Assembly: GCA_963674805.2 (NCBI GenBank) | Contig: CAXXNY010000005.1 | Span: 248,001-312,000, forward strand | Direction: 5' to 3' | Length of the DNA: 64,000 bases | Source of the DNA: CALMFG01 sp963674805 | GTDB taxonomy: Bacteria; Bacillota; Clostridia; Christensenellales; CALMFG01 | In this document: positions 18,072 to 26,289 of the stretch, piece by piece | Layout: each line of letters starts with the position of its first letter | Position numbering within the stretch: position 1 is the stretch's first letter | Made by a program: the position numbers and the translations under genes | The notes under the pieces: generated by a model | The model's database searches: none | Told to the model about the DNA's origin: nothing | The model's input: only the letters and a program-made list of their open reading frames with translations

Positions 18072-19418
18072 ATGGACAAAGTTTTTTTGGATAAAATGGA
18101 AGAAAAGGTGCTGAAATACAGCACTATATCGCCTGAGCTTTATTCGGAGTATAACGTAAAAAGAGGCCTTAGAAACGATAACGGAACCGGTGTGCTTGTC
18201 GGCCTGACCAAAGTCGGGGACGTGCACGGCTATCTGCTTGATGAAGGAGAATTGGTTCCCGCTGAGGGACGTTTAAGATACAGAGGCATTGATATTGCCG
18301 ATATCACAGAGGGATTTCAAAAAGAGGGCAGATTCGGATTTGAGGAAGTCTGCTACCTGCTGCTGTTTGGCGAGCTGCCAAACAAAGAAGAATATGCGGC
18401 ATTCAGGGATGCGCTTGCGGTTAACCGCCTTCTGCCGGAAGGCTTTGTGCAAGGGTCAATCTTAAAGTTCCCCAGCAGCGATATTATGAATAAACTGGCA
18501 AGGAGTATTTTAACGTCATATTCGTTTGACCCGAATCCGGATGATGTTTCAATCAAGAATGTTATTTTACAGAGCATTGTTTTGATTGCACAGCTTCCTT
18601 TAATGGCGGCATATTCCTATATATCCAAACTGCATTATATTTTGAACGGAAGTCTGTACATCCACAGACCGCGGCTTGAATTGTCTCATGCCGAGAACTT
18701 TCTGCATGTTCTGCGCCAGAACAATGAGTATTCCAAACTGGAAGCGGAAGTGCTGGATCTTTGCATGGTGCTGCATGCCGAGCACGGCGGCGGGAATAAC
18801 TCGACGTTCACCACGCACGTGGTGTCTTCCAGCGGAACGGATACCTATTCCGCAATGGCGTCATCGATCGGCTCACTGAAAGGGCCAAAGCACGGCGGCG
18901 CTAATATTCGGGTTAAAACCATGATGGATGATCTCAAAGCAAACGTGAAAAATACGGCATCGGATTCTGAAGTTGAAGATTATCTGGTCAAAATCGTTAA
19001 AAAAGAGGCGAATGACAAGAGCGGTCTGATTTACGGCGTCGGCCATGCGGTTTATACCGTCAGCGATCCGCGCGCGATTCTGCTGAAAGATAAGGCGGAA
19101 ATGCTCGCAAAGGCGAACGGTTTTGAAGAAGAATTTGACCTTTATAAGCGTGTCGAACGGCTGGCACCGCAGGTTTTCTACGACGTCAAAAAATCGGATA
19201 AGATTATCTCCGCTAATGTTGACTTTTATTCAGGCATGGTTTATACCATGCTTGGAATCCCGGAAGACCTGTTTACCCCGATATTCGCAATGGCGCGTAT
19301 TGCGGGCTGGTCTGCGCACCGGATTGAAGAGTTGGCGTTTAATCCAAGGATTATGCGTCCGGCATATAAGAACGTAAACGCGAATGCATGTTATGTGCCA
19401 ATGGACGAACGCGAATAG
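18072..19418 (+). CDS. citrate synthase
   Basis: 448 aa from ATG 18072 (GAAAGGGG upstream). The enzyme condenses acetyl-CoA with oxaloacetate. The catalytic residues are recognisable: His in LHAEHGGGNNSTF, His in YGVGHAVYTVSDPRA and Asp in ISANVDFYSGMVY. It is of the longer N-terminally extended type found in Clostridia. It stands alone with its own terminator, and in an anaerobe probably feeds glutamate synthesis rather than a full cycle. The substrate preference (citrate versus methylcitrate) is not certain. Confidence 0.92.
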   Translation: MDKVFLDKMEEKVLKYSTISPELYSEYNVKRGLRNDNGTGVLVGLTKVGDVHGYLLDEGELVPAEGRLRYRGIDIADITEGFQKEGRFGFEEVCYLLLFGELPNKEEYAAFRDALAVNRLLPEGFVQGSILKFPSSDIMNKLARSILTSYSFDPNPDDVSIKNVILQSIVLIAQLPLMAAYSYISKLHYILNGSLYIHRPRLELSHAENFLHVLRQNNEYSKLEAEVLDLCMVLHAEHGGGNNSTFTTHVVSSSGTDTYSAMASSIGSLKGPKHGGANIRVKTMMDDLKANVKNTASDSEVEDYLVKIVKKEANDKSGLIYGVGHAVYTVSDPRAILLKDKAEMLAKANGFEEEFDLYKRVERLAPQVFYDVKKSDKIISANVDFYSGMVYTMLGIPEDLFTPIFAMARIAGWSAHRIEELAFNPRIMRPAYKNVNANACYVPMDERE

Positions 19419-19428
19419 ATTTTTTATC

Positions 19429-19461
19429 AGCCTGCCGGCATCTGAAACGGCAGGCTTTTTA
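19429..19461 (+). terminator. terminator after citrate synthase
   Basis: Arms AGCCTGCCG and CGGCAGGCT followed by TTTTT. Confidence 0.85.
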
Positions 19462-19480
19462 ATCAAGGCAGGAATTAAAA

Positions 19481-19900
19481 ATGAATCAGACAGAAATAAA
19501 AGAACTGGTACATGATTTGTATTGGGGAGTGGACAAAAACTGCGCAACGGTCATGATCACGGCATTGTCGCGCCACTTTGAAGTCGCGGTGTCACCGCAG
19601 GTATTTGAGGCGATTGTCGGCATGCACGGCGCCGGGGGATTCGGTGCCCAGTGCGGGCTGGTGGAAGGCGCACTGCTGTTTATTGGTATGTTTGGTGCGA
19701 AGCAGTCGATACCGGAGCAGGAGACCGTCAATATCTGCTATCGGTTCGGCGAATCGTTTACACAGGAATTCGGCTCGCTGATTTGTTCGGTATTAAGACC
19801 GCAGGGTTTTAAGCCGGATAATCCGCCGCATCTCTGTGAAGAGATGACCAATCATGCGGTTTTGTTTGCCATTCAGTTTATTCAAAACGAAATGCTATAG
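19481..19900 (+). CDS. C_GCAxxG_C_C family redox protein
   Basis: 139 aa. The family is named for its cysteine pattern, seen here as NCATV, GAGGFGAQCGLVEG, NICYRF and LICSVLRP with a further LCEE. In this copy the first Cys of the GCAxxG block is replaced (GAGGFGAQCG), but the overall pattern is retained. Members are small, often next to redox or transport genes, and may bind a metal or cluster; no reaction is established. It is 9 nt upstream of the sialidase-like gene. Confidence 0.75.
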   Translation: MNQTEIKELVHDLYWGVDKNCATVMITALSRHFEVAVSPQVFEAIVGMHGAGGFGAQCGLVEGALLFIGMFGAKQSIPEQETVNICYRFGESFTQEFGSLICSVLRPQGFKPDNPPHLCEEMTNHAVLFAIQFIQNEML

Positions 19901-19908
19901 GAGACGGC

Positions 19909-21423
19909 ATGCGGAACGCCTTAAAAAGCACAATTGATATTCTCATCGCGGTTGGTGTGGGCTTTTTAGGGTACGCGTGTGTCTTGTTTATCCGGTATAA
20001 TGCCCCGATTATCAAACACGACTTTTATTTTGCCGCAGCGCTGGCATTGAATCTGCTTTTTATACTGGTTAGTTTAAGCGGAAACGGCAGAAAACATTCC
20101 GGCGGCATCACGCTTTTCAACTTTTTTTTCAGCATTATCATATCAGCTTTCATTTTTTACAGCCTGCTGGATGCTGTTGTTTACCATCGTTTTCAGCCGA
20201 TTTATCAATATGATCGGATTATTTATGCGGCGATTATTGGCTTCGCCCTGCTGGTCACGGCGATTCTTGTCCAGAGTTTTCAGGTCCTGCGGCATATCGC
20301 AAGACCGATGGTGTACCCGAAATATATATGGATCGGTCTGCTGATTGTTTTGCTTCCGATACAGTTTTACGGATTCAGGCTGTTAAAAAAGGACGCCGAT
20401 TATACATACATCGAAACTGAACCGACAATACTCTTTGACAGCGCTGACAGCGGATATTCGAGCTTTAGAAAGCCCTCTCTCCTTATTATCCATGCGGGTG
20501 AAATGCTGGCCGACGGGACAATATTGACGCAGGACCGATTAATTGTGTTTGCGGAAGGCGTATCGGGACAGAACGTCAACCAGCGTAAAACGCGGTTGAT
20601 CGGCAAAATGAGCTTAAACGGCGGGACCACATGGCAGGACAGCAGTATCAATGGGGACTATGCGGATATCATGGATGGGGCAGGCAATGCGGTGTCGGTG
20701 TTTGACGCGGAGACCGGAGAGGCTTTTGCTTTTTATATCAAAGAAGCCTACCCGGATGATTACCGGACCTATATGATGAAAAGCCGCGACGGCGGCATCA
20801 GTTGGAAAACAGTCGGGTACGTGTTTGACGGGGTATCCAGCCCCGGGCACGGCATCCAGATCAACAACGGACCTTATGCGGGATGGCTGGTTGTTCCGGT
20901 TTATGATGCGACCTCGTGCGTGCTGTACAGCGATAACCATGGAGAGACGTGGCAGCAGGGCGGCGGCGCAGGTGACGGGAACGAGTGCGAAGTTGTCCAA
21001 ATCGCCGGCGGCGGTCAGATGATGATGGTATTGCGCCCGAATGTGAATGCGTCAACCAAGCATGAGAAACTGACTAAGCAGTATGCGATTTCTGTGAACG
21101 GGGGCTCGACCTGGTCTTCGTTGAAACCATTATCGACATTTCGGGATCCGGTCTGCATGTCGTCCATTATAGGCGAAGAAAATGTGTTATACTACGCTTA
21201 TCCGAATGACTATTTCAACCGGGCAAGGATGACAATCGCCAGATCGCGTGATTGCGGGAAGACATGGTCGGAACAATGGCTGGTCTATGACGGTCCGTCC
21301 GGATATTCGGATATCGGGATGTTAAGCGATGGCAGGGTGATGTTGTTGTTTGAAAACGGGGCGGTCGCGTATAACGAGCGTATCGTCCAGATCATTCTGG
21401 ATACATCCAGCGGTGGTGAATGA
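19909..21423 (+). CDS. membrane-anchored sialidase/BNR-repeat protein
   Basis: 504 aa. About five membrane segments occupy residues 1-155; the rest is an extracytoplasmic beta-propeller. It has five Asp-box-like repeats (SLNGGTTW, SRDGGISW, SDNHGETW, SVNGGSTW, SRDCGKTW) and an FRKPSL motif near residue 185 that matches the F/YRIP arginine motif of exo-alpha-sialidases (GH33). An acidic/nucleophile set cannot be verified by eye. A multi-pass anchor is unusual, since most bacterial sialidases are secreted or LPXTG-linked. Start ATG 19909 follows AGGAGACGGC. Confidence 0.75.
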   Translation: MRNALKSTIDILIAVGVGFLGYACVLFIRYNAPIIKHDFYFAAALALNLLFILVSLSGNGRKHSGGITLFNFFFSIIISAFIFYSLLDAVVYHRFQPIYQYDRIIYAAIIGFALLVTAILVQSFQVLRHIARPMVYPKYIWIGLLIVLLPIQFYGFRLLKKDADYTYIETEPTILFDSADSGYSSFRKPSLLIIHAGEMLADGTILTQDRLIVFAEGVSGQNVNQRKTRLIGKMSLNGGTTWQDSSINGDYADIMDGAGNAVSVFDAETGEAFAFYIKEAYPDDYRTYMMKSRDGGISWKTVGYVFDGVSSPGHGIQINNGPYAGWLVVPVYDATSCVLYSDNHGETWQQGGGAGDGNECEVVQIAGGGQMMMVLRPNVNASTKHEKLTKQYAISVNGGSTWSSLKPLSTFRDPVCMSSIIGEENVLYYAYPNDYFNRARMTIARSRDCGKTWSEQWLVYDGPSGYSDIGMLSDGRVMLLFENGAVAYNERIVQIILDTSSGGE

Positions 21424-21466
21424 TTAAATGGTAGTTAAACCCCAGAGCAGGGGGAAGGTGAAAAAA

Positions 21467-21934
21467 ATGAAAGCATTGATTGTATATGATTCGGTCTTTG
21501 GCAACACAAAAGCAATCGCGGAAGCAGTCGCCAAAGCGTTTAAGAAGACAGAAGTAAATGTTGTCAAAGTATCTGATGCGTCGGCATCTTTGGTAAAAGA
21601 AGCAGATATACTGATTGTCGGGTCGCCGACGCGTGCGATGTCGCCCATACCGTCCATAAAAGCGTGGCTGAAATCACTGGACAGGGAAGTGGTGAAAGGG
21701 AAAAGCGCTGCGGCATTTGACACACGGATGGATGCGGAAGAATTGAATTCGAAGGTATATTCTTTCTTTGAAGGCATAATGGGCCATGCAGTTGAAACAA
21801 TCGAAAAAAGCCTGAAACACAAAGGCGCTGTAATCGCGATACCCGGCGGGGGATTTATCGTTAAAGAGTCAGAAGGCCCCTTAAGAGCCGGAGAAACTGA
21901 GCGGGCAGTGGAATGGGCAAAGGGAATAAAATAA
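21467..21934 (+). CDS. flavodoxin
   Basis: 155 aa from ATG 21467 (GGGGGAAGGTG upstream). Flavodoxins carry electrons by an FMN bound in the loop after strand 1, here YDSVFGNTKAIAEAVAKAF; the second FMN loop is VGSPTRAMSPIPSIKAWL. It is of the FldA-like family with an internal deletion of the long-chain insertion. It is convergent with the esterase gene, 5 nt apart, without a visible terminator. Confidence 0.88.
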   Translation: MKALIVYDSVFGNTKAIAEAVAKAFKKTEVNVVKVSDASASLVKEADILIVGSPTRAMSPIPSIKAWLKSLDREVVKGKSAAAFDTRMDAEELNSKVYSFFEGIMGHAVETIEKSLKHKGAVIAIPGGGFIVKESEGPLRAGETERAVEWAKGIK

Positions 21935-21939
21935 GCGAT

Positions 21940-22824
21940 TTAAGGCATGTGCGGGCTCTGAATGAACGCACATGTCTTTTGTAATGCATCCGTACCTTCG
22001 TGCATCGGTGCAAGCATAAAGGCGTGCTGCATCTCCGGATATGAATAATATGCGTGCGCAATATTTTGCTCGTCCAGCATCCGGTGCAGACGGACACTGT
22101 CAGCGTGAATTAAATCATGCGTGCCGGAAAAAATAGCAGCATTGGGAAGTCCGGCTAAATCACCGTATATGGGTGAGCATAGCGGGTCTTTGACGTCCCG
22201 TGAGCCTGCATATGCCCGTCCGGCGCGCCGTAAACCCTCAACGGTCAGCATTTTATCCTGCTTTTTCAGGACGGGTGAGATACCCACTTCAGTGGCGACA
22301 TCCAGCCAGGCCGAAAACAATACAAGCTTATCAGGCACAGGGCGGATGCCCTCTTTTTTTATAACCTGGGAAACCGCGAGTAAAAGACCGGCCCCGGCGG
22401 AATCGCCCATCAGCGTGACGGGAGCATCACATACCTTAACCAGTTCGTGGTATATGCCCACAGCGGCAGGAACCGTCGTATCACAGGTAAAAGCCGGCGC
22501 AAGCGGATAATCGACGAATGTGACCGCACAGGATAAATGGGTCAGGAAATAATGAATCCCATACCAGTGCGGGACCCTTGCCTTATAGATATAAGCACCG
22601 CCGTGAAAATAGATAATATGATAATCGGGATGATCGTTCGCGAACAGCGTATAAGCCGTACAGCCGGACGCTTCGGTTTTAACCGTGCGAAACTCCTTAA
22701 AACTGCGCGGCGGCTTACTGAACCAATCCCTGCGGTCGATGGTGATCTTGCGCTTATCGGGCCGCTGAAAAAAGCGGTAAATATTCATTAAAAACTCGAA
22801 AACTGATGCAGCTAGTGACTTCAT
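21940..22824 (-). CDS. alpha/beta hydrolase, hormone-sensitive-lipase type
   Basis: 294 aa from ATG 22824 (an upstream ATG at 22869 lacks support). The oxyanion motif HGGAY and the nucleophile elbow GDSAGAG are present, with Asp in SGTHDLIHAD and His in EMQHAFML. These enzymes cleave short acyl esters. The N terminus contains a hydrophobic/aromatic stretch (ASVFEFLMNIYRFF) that may associate with the membrane. A good promoter lies 30 nt upstream. Confidence 0.88.
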   Translation of the reverse strand: MKSLAASVFEFLMNIYRFFQRPDKRKITIDRRDWFSKPPRSFKEFRTVKTEASGCTAYTLFANDHPDYHIIYFHGGAYIYKARVPHWYGIHYFLTHLSCAVTFVDYPLAPAFTCDTTVPAAVGIYHELVKVCDAPVTLMGDSAGAGLLLAVSQVIKKEGIRPVPDKLVLFSAWLDVATEVGISPVLKKQDKMLTVEGLRRAGRAYAGSRDVKDPLCSPIYGDLAGLPNAAIFSGTHDLIHADSVRLHRMLDEQNIAHAYYSYPEMQHAFMLAPMHEGTDALQKTCAFIQSPHMP

Positions 22825-22854
22825 AGTAACCTCAACATGATGTAAGATGCGGCT

Positions 22855-22883
22855 ATTATAACATGACAAAACGCAGAGGACAA
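22855..22883 (-). promoter_or_regulatory. promoter of the esterase gene
   Basis: On the minus strand, TTGTCC (22883-22878) and TATAAT (22860-22855) with a 17-nt spacer. Confidence 0.6.
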
Positions 22884-22938
22884 ATATCGAATTATTCTTA
22901 ATAAGGCATTAAATTGGAATGTGCGAACAACAGAAACG

Positions 22939-23045
22939 CCTATCAAATCAATGATACGTGTTGATGTGTGCCTGTTGGTGTCTGGATTCAAATAGAAGAC
23001 TTATGCTATTTGACAGAAAACTAATATATCTATTGATTTGATAGG
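22939..23045. repeat. 14-bp perfect inverted repeat bounding 107 bp
   Basis: CCTATCAAATCAAT (22939-22952) is repeated inverted at 23032-23045. It lies in the 560-nt gene-free gap between the esterase and the Shedu-like gene, where base composition turns AT-rich. It may be the ends of a small decayed element or simply a long hairpin; no flanking duplication is evident. The rest of the gap (to 23387) shows no credible gene. Confidence 0.5.
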
Positions 23046-23387
23046 TTTTGGGGGATGTGCTGATGGCGCCGGGAGCCATTCTGGTTAGGTATGCAATTCT
23101 TGAAAAATCGATAAAAGAGATCATCTTTTCGTGGAAAGATGAGCGTAATTGATTGACAAAGCAAGGGTGCTAACTTTCCAGATAAAAATAAAAAAGCGAT
23201 TATATAACTATTTATGTTATAATTAACAAAATACAATATTTAATTAAAACAAGAATATCTTGAAGATGTAAAACACCCATATACTATAAATGGACAAATT
23301 AATAATATTGATAGCTGTGCTAAGACTTAATGTTAAGACGAAGTGATAGTGTTCTAGATTTGATGATGGTGTAAGTAGGAGTAAGTT

Positions 23388-24617
23388 ATGAGTTATAATA
23401 GTGGCTTTCCCAAAATTGAACCTGAGGAACATGGGGATGGAAGCATTGATGTTATATCAACGTCTGCTAAGACTGCTGATGCTTCTCCAATTGTTTTGAG
23501 AGAAACTGAAAGAGTCAAAACGAAGTTTGTTCCTAACTTAGTTGAAAATGATAAATCGCCAGAGAAATCCGTATCGGGAAAGTTGATATACGAGAAAAAA
23601 AGAGTAAGTGATGATGATTTTCCTAGTGAAATAGAGAAAATATCACGCAAGTCAATAAAGGTGGGAGAAATGATGGAAATATCATTAAACACCACTGAAA
23701 CACGTAATTTATTTATGGGGTTACAAAATCTTTATGATGTTTATATTACAATGAAAAGCATTACACCTGGGAATGCAACTTATACAAGAATTGATAGTGG
23801 ATTTAGAAGTTTTCAAAATATTATACAAAATGATCCTATAGCAGCAAGAATGATTGGTGATAGCGATAATTTTGAACTAGTAAAGCAGTTGCTGAAACTA
23901 ATAACACAAACTGACTCAAAGGTCAATCTTCGAAATAGTTTAGCTGAACTAGAGAGTGATAATATGGTTTCGTTATCCGAGTCTTTAAATTTAGAAAGGT
24001 TAAAGAGAATAGCTGTAGAGTTTGAGAGAAATATTGGAAGTAGTGATGAAGAATATTGGCAAAGTTTCTTTAAACAAAACCAATGGATATTATCGCAAAT
24101 TTTTTCTATTCCATGTACTATCTTTGAAGATAAAGCATATGTAGGTGGAAAAGGAATGAGCAATACAGGAGGGCATTTGTGCGATTTTATATATCAAAAC
24201 AAGTTGACAAAAAATGTAGCGCTTATTGAAATAAAAACGCCATGCACTAAAATTGTTGGAAGAAAATATCGTGATACTTTTTCATTAAGTGCAGAAATGA
24301 GTGGTTCTATAAATCAAGTTTTGAATTATAAAGATGATTTAATCAAGAGCTTTGCATTCCTAAAATCGGATAAGGAATATGAAGTTTTTAGCCCCAAGTG
24401 CTATGTGATCATTGGAAGTATAGCAGATTTACAGCAAAATGAAATAGAAATGTTTGAGAACTATAGGAGCTCTCTTTTAAATGTTTCAGTTGTTACATTT
24501 GATGAATTGCTAGGGAAAATCAACGATATGATTGAGTTGTTTAAAAAAGATAATATTGATAACAATATCGAAACAGAAACTAACGTTTTAAATGGGAATG
24601 ATGATTTACCTTTTTAA
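23388..24617 (+). CDS. sduA: Shedu-type defence nuclease (SduA, DUF4263)
   Basis: 409 aa. Shedu is a single-gene anti-phage/anti-plasmid system whose DUF4263 domain is a PD-(D/E)xK nuclease. Here W-x-x-F...N-x-W (EYWQSFFKQNQWIL, near residue 225), GGKGMSNTGGHLCDF with Asp266, and LIEIKTP with Glu281 and Lys283 give the nuclease core, followed by KYRDTFSLSAEMSGSINQVLNYK, a hallmark block of the family. The N-terminal about 200 residues are unassigned and polar. Base composition is far more AT-rich than the flanking genes, indicating transfer. ATG 23388 follows TAGGAG. Confidence 0.85.
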   Translation: MSYNSGFPKIEPEEHGDGSIDVISTSAKTADASPIVLRETERVKTKFVPNLVENDKSPEKSVSGKLIYEKKRVSDDDFPSEIEKISRKSIKVGEMMEISLNTTETRNLFMGLQNLYDVYITMKSITPGNATYTRIDSGFRSFQNIIQNDPIAARMIGDSDNFELVKQLLKLITQTDSKVNLRNSLAELESDNMVSLSESLNLERLKRIAVEFERNIGSSDEEYWQSFFKQNQWILSQIFSIPCTIFEDKAYVGGKGMSNTGGHLCDFIYQNKLTKNVALIEIKTPCTKIVGRKYRDTFSLSAEMSGSINQVLNYKDDLIKSFAFLKSDKEYEVFSPKCYVIIGSIADLQQNEIEMFENYRSSLLNVSVVTFDELLGKINDMIELFKKDNIDNNIETETNVLNGNDDLPF

Positions 24618-24701
24618 GGATAGGGGTGTTGAAATAAACCTGAAGAAGAAAAAGATCAGAGTTTTTTAAACAAATACAAAAAATAATAAGAGGAAGCGAA
24701 T

Positions 24702-24905
24702 ATGGACGTATCAATTTTAGAAGCGTTTGACGAAGAATTAAAGGAACTTAAGGAAAAAGGTGTGTCTTTTGACTTGGAATACTTGCGAAAAAGACTATGG
24801 GAGATTGCTGATGAAAACAATCTGGATGGTGGAGAAGTTTTTAAACAGTATATGGACTGGAAATCTAAGCAATCAGACAAAAAGCAATATACACAAGAGA
24901 TATAA
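24702..24905 (+). CDS. small acidic protein beside the Shedu-like gene
   Basis: 67 aa, highly charged and predicted helical (EAFDEELKELKEKGVSFDLEYLRKRLWEIADENN). Not recognised. ATG 24702 is preceded by AGGAAG. It shares the AT-rich composition of the Shedu-like gene 84 nt upstream and the same strand, so the two probably arrived together. A regulatory, immunity or unrelated cargo role cannot be told apart from sequence. Confidence 0.55.
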   Translation: MDVSILEAFDEELKELKEKGVSFDLEYLRKRLWEIADENNLDGGEVFKQYMDWKSKQSDKKQYTQEI

Positions 24906-24930
24906 AAAGGGGAAACATCTTTATGAAAAT

Positions 24931-24962
24931 CAAAAAAACGCCTAATTACGGGCGTTTTTTTA
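24931..24962. terminator. bidirectional terminator between accessory genes and tRNA cluster
   Basis: Arms AACGCC and GGCGTT with A-run before and T-run after; it can end both the plus-strand accessory genes and the minus-strand tRNA transcript. Confidence 0.85.
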
Positions 24963-24963
24963 T

Positions 24964-25052
24964 TGGTGCCGAAGATCGGAATCGAACCGATACGAAGTTT
25001 AACCTTCGCAGGATTTTAAGTCCTGTGCGTCTGCCAGTTCCGCCACTTCGGC
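24964..25052 (-). tRNA. tRNA-Leu (UAA)
   Basis: 89 nt with encoded CCA. The acceptor stem GCCGAAG/CUUCGGC pairs fully, a long variable arm is present as expected for leucine, and the anticodon loop reads CUUAAAA. It is last in the four-tRNA minus-strand cluster, next to the terminator. Confidence 0.95.
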
Positions 25053-25087
25053 CGGATATGACATGAGCGGAATGATAAAGTCTGATT

Positions 25088-25161
25088 TGGAGGCGCCACC
25101 CAGATTTGAACTGGGGATAAAGGTTTTGCAGACCTCTGCCTTACCCCTTGGCTATGGCGCC
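25088..25161 (-). tRNA. tRNA-Cys (GCA)
   Basis: 74 nt with encoded CCA; acceptor stem GGCGCC(A)/(U)GGCGCC; anticodon loop CUGCAAA. Confidence 0.95.
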
Positions 25162-25164
25162 GTG

Positions 25165-25239
25165 TGGAGCGGAAGACGGGATTCGAACCCGCGACTTCGA
25201 CCTTGGCAAGGTCGCACTCTACCACTGAGTCACTCCCGC
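25165..25239 (-). tRNA. tRNA-Gly (GCC)
   Basis: 75 nt with encoded CCA, 3 nt from tRNA-Cys; acceptor stem GCGGGAG paired with CUUCCGC (one G-U); anticodon loop UUGCCAA. Confidence 0.95.
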
Positions 25240-25422
25240 GAAATATCGACTTTTACCCACTCATGCCATCAAACAGCTGTTTTTAATTCTAACCGATTTT
25301 ATTGCTTAATGCAAACGTATTTGTGATAAATCGGTACATTTTTTATCCCGCATTCAGCGGGATAGATGTTGCCTCTTGAATCGGTCAAACAAATGCCCCG
25401 CACGCGTACGGGGTAGTTTGTC

Positions 25423-25498
25423 TGGTGGGAGCAACAGGGCTCGAACCTGTGACCCTCTGCTTGTAAGGCAGATGCTCTCCCAGCTGAGCTATGCTCCC
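25423..25498 (-). tRNA. tRNA-Val (UAC)
   Basis: 76 nt with encoded CCA; acceptor stem GGGAGCA/UGCUCCC; anticodon loop CUUACAA. The 183 nt to tRNA-Gly contain two short GC-rich hairpins but no further tRNA. Confidence 0.95.
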
Positions 25499-25647
25499 AC
25501 ATCCAGTCAAACAGGCGAAGTTAATTTTATAATAATGGCACGCGTTAGTCAAAAATAGTGATGTCCTAAAACGAGCGATTATTGGTAAATATTAAATACA
25601 TAGTCGATATTACGCCGGATTACTGGTGATTGCGCTAAATATCTCGC

Positions 25648-26271
25648 TTAAAGCCGGTCATTCAGCTCCTGCATCACATCAGCAGGGGACATACCGCGAT
25701 CGGATAACAGAACAAACAGATGGTAGAGCAGGTCTGCCGACTCGTATTTGATTTCTTCAACCGACCAGTTTTTTGCGGCGATAATGACTTCGGCCGCTTC
25801 TTCGCCGACCTTCTTTAGGATTTTGTCGATGCCTTTTTCGAACAGGTAATTGGTATAAGACCCTTCCTTTGGATTCTTCTTTCGGTTCTCAATGACGCTG
25901 AAAAGCTCGTCAATGATCTGATAGCCGCCGGTATATTTTTCGCCGGAGACGGTTTCAAAGAAGCAGGAGTACTTGCCCGTATGACAGGCGACGCCTTTCT
26001 GTTCGACCAGGACCAACAGGGTATCGCCGTCGCAGTCGATTTTTATGCTCCTGACTTTTTGGGTGTTGCCGGAAGTTTCACCTTTCTTCCACAGTTTTTG
26101 GCGGCTGCGCGAAAAATAGGTGGCATAGCCGGTATCCAGCGTCTGCTTGATGGATTCCGCGTTCATATACGCCATCATCAGGACCGTGTTGGTTTTGACA
26201 TCCTGGGCAATACAGGGCACCAGTCCGTTATCGTCAAACTTAACTTTCGCAATAATCTCTTCGTATTTCAT
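25648..26271 (-). CDS. hisIE: bifunctional phosphoribosyl-AMP cyclohydrolase / phosphoribosyl-ATP pyrophosphatase (HisIE)
   Basis: 207 aa. It carries out histidine steps 2 and 3. The N-terminal HisI domain (residues about 1-115) has GYATYFSRSRQKLWKKGE and the metal-binding Asp/Cys set (IDCDGD, GVACHTG, SCFF). The C-terminal HisE domain has KVGEEAAEVIIAAKN and SADLLYHLFVLL. It is the last gene of the histidine operon, 18 nt after hisF. Confidence 0.96.
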   Translation of the reverse strand: MKYEEIIAKVKFDDNGLVPCIAQDVKTNTVLMMAYMNAESIKQTLDTGYATYFSRSRQKLWKKGETSGNTQKVRSIKIDCDGDTLLVLVEQKGVACHTGKYSCFFETVSGEKYTGGYQIIDELFSVIENRKKNPKEGSYTNYLFEKGIDKILKKVGEEAAEVIIAAKNWSVEEIKYESADLLYHLFVLLSDRGMSPADVMQELNDRL

Positions 26272-26289
26272 GGTTTCTCCTTCTTTGAT

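Noticed and set aside
22939..24962. An integrated mobile element with attachment sites at tRNA-Leu
   Set aside because: No integrase or transposase is present and no copy of the tRNA-Leu 3' end was found on the far side of the Shedu-like gene.
25340..25420. Two GC-rich hairpins between tRNA-Val and tRNA-Gly as terminators
   Set aside because: On the minus strand neither is followed by a T-run; they may be processing sites at most.
25016..25502. Several short reading frames across the tRNA-Leu/Cys/Gly/Val cluster
   Set aside because: They are translations of tRNA genes; all four tRNAs fold fully.
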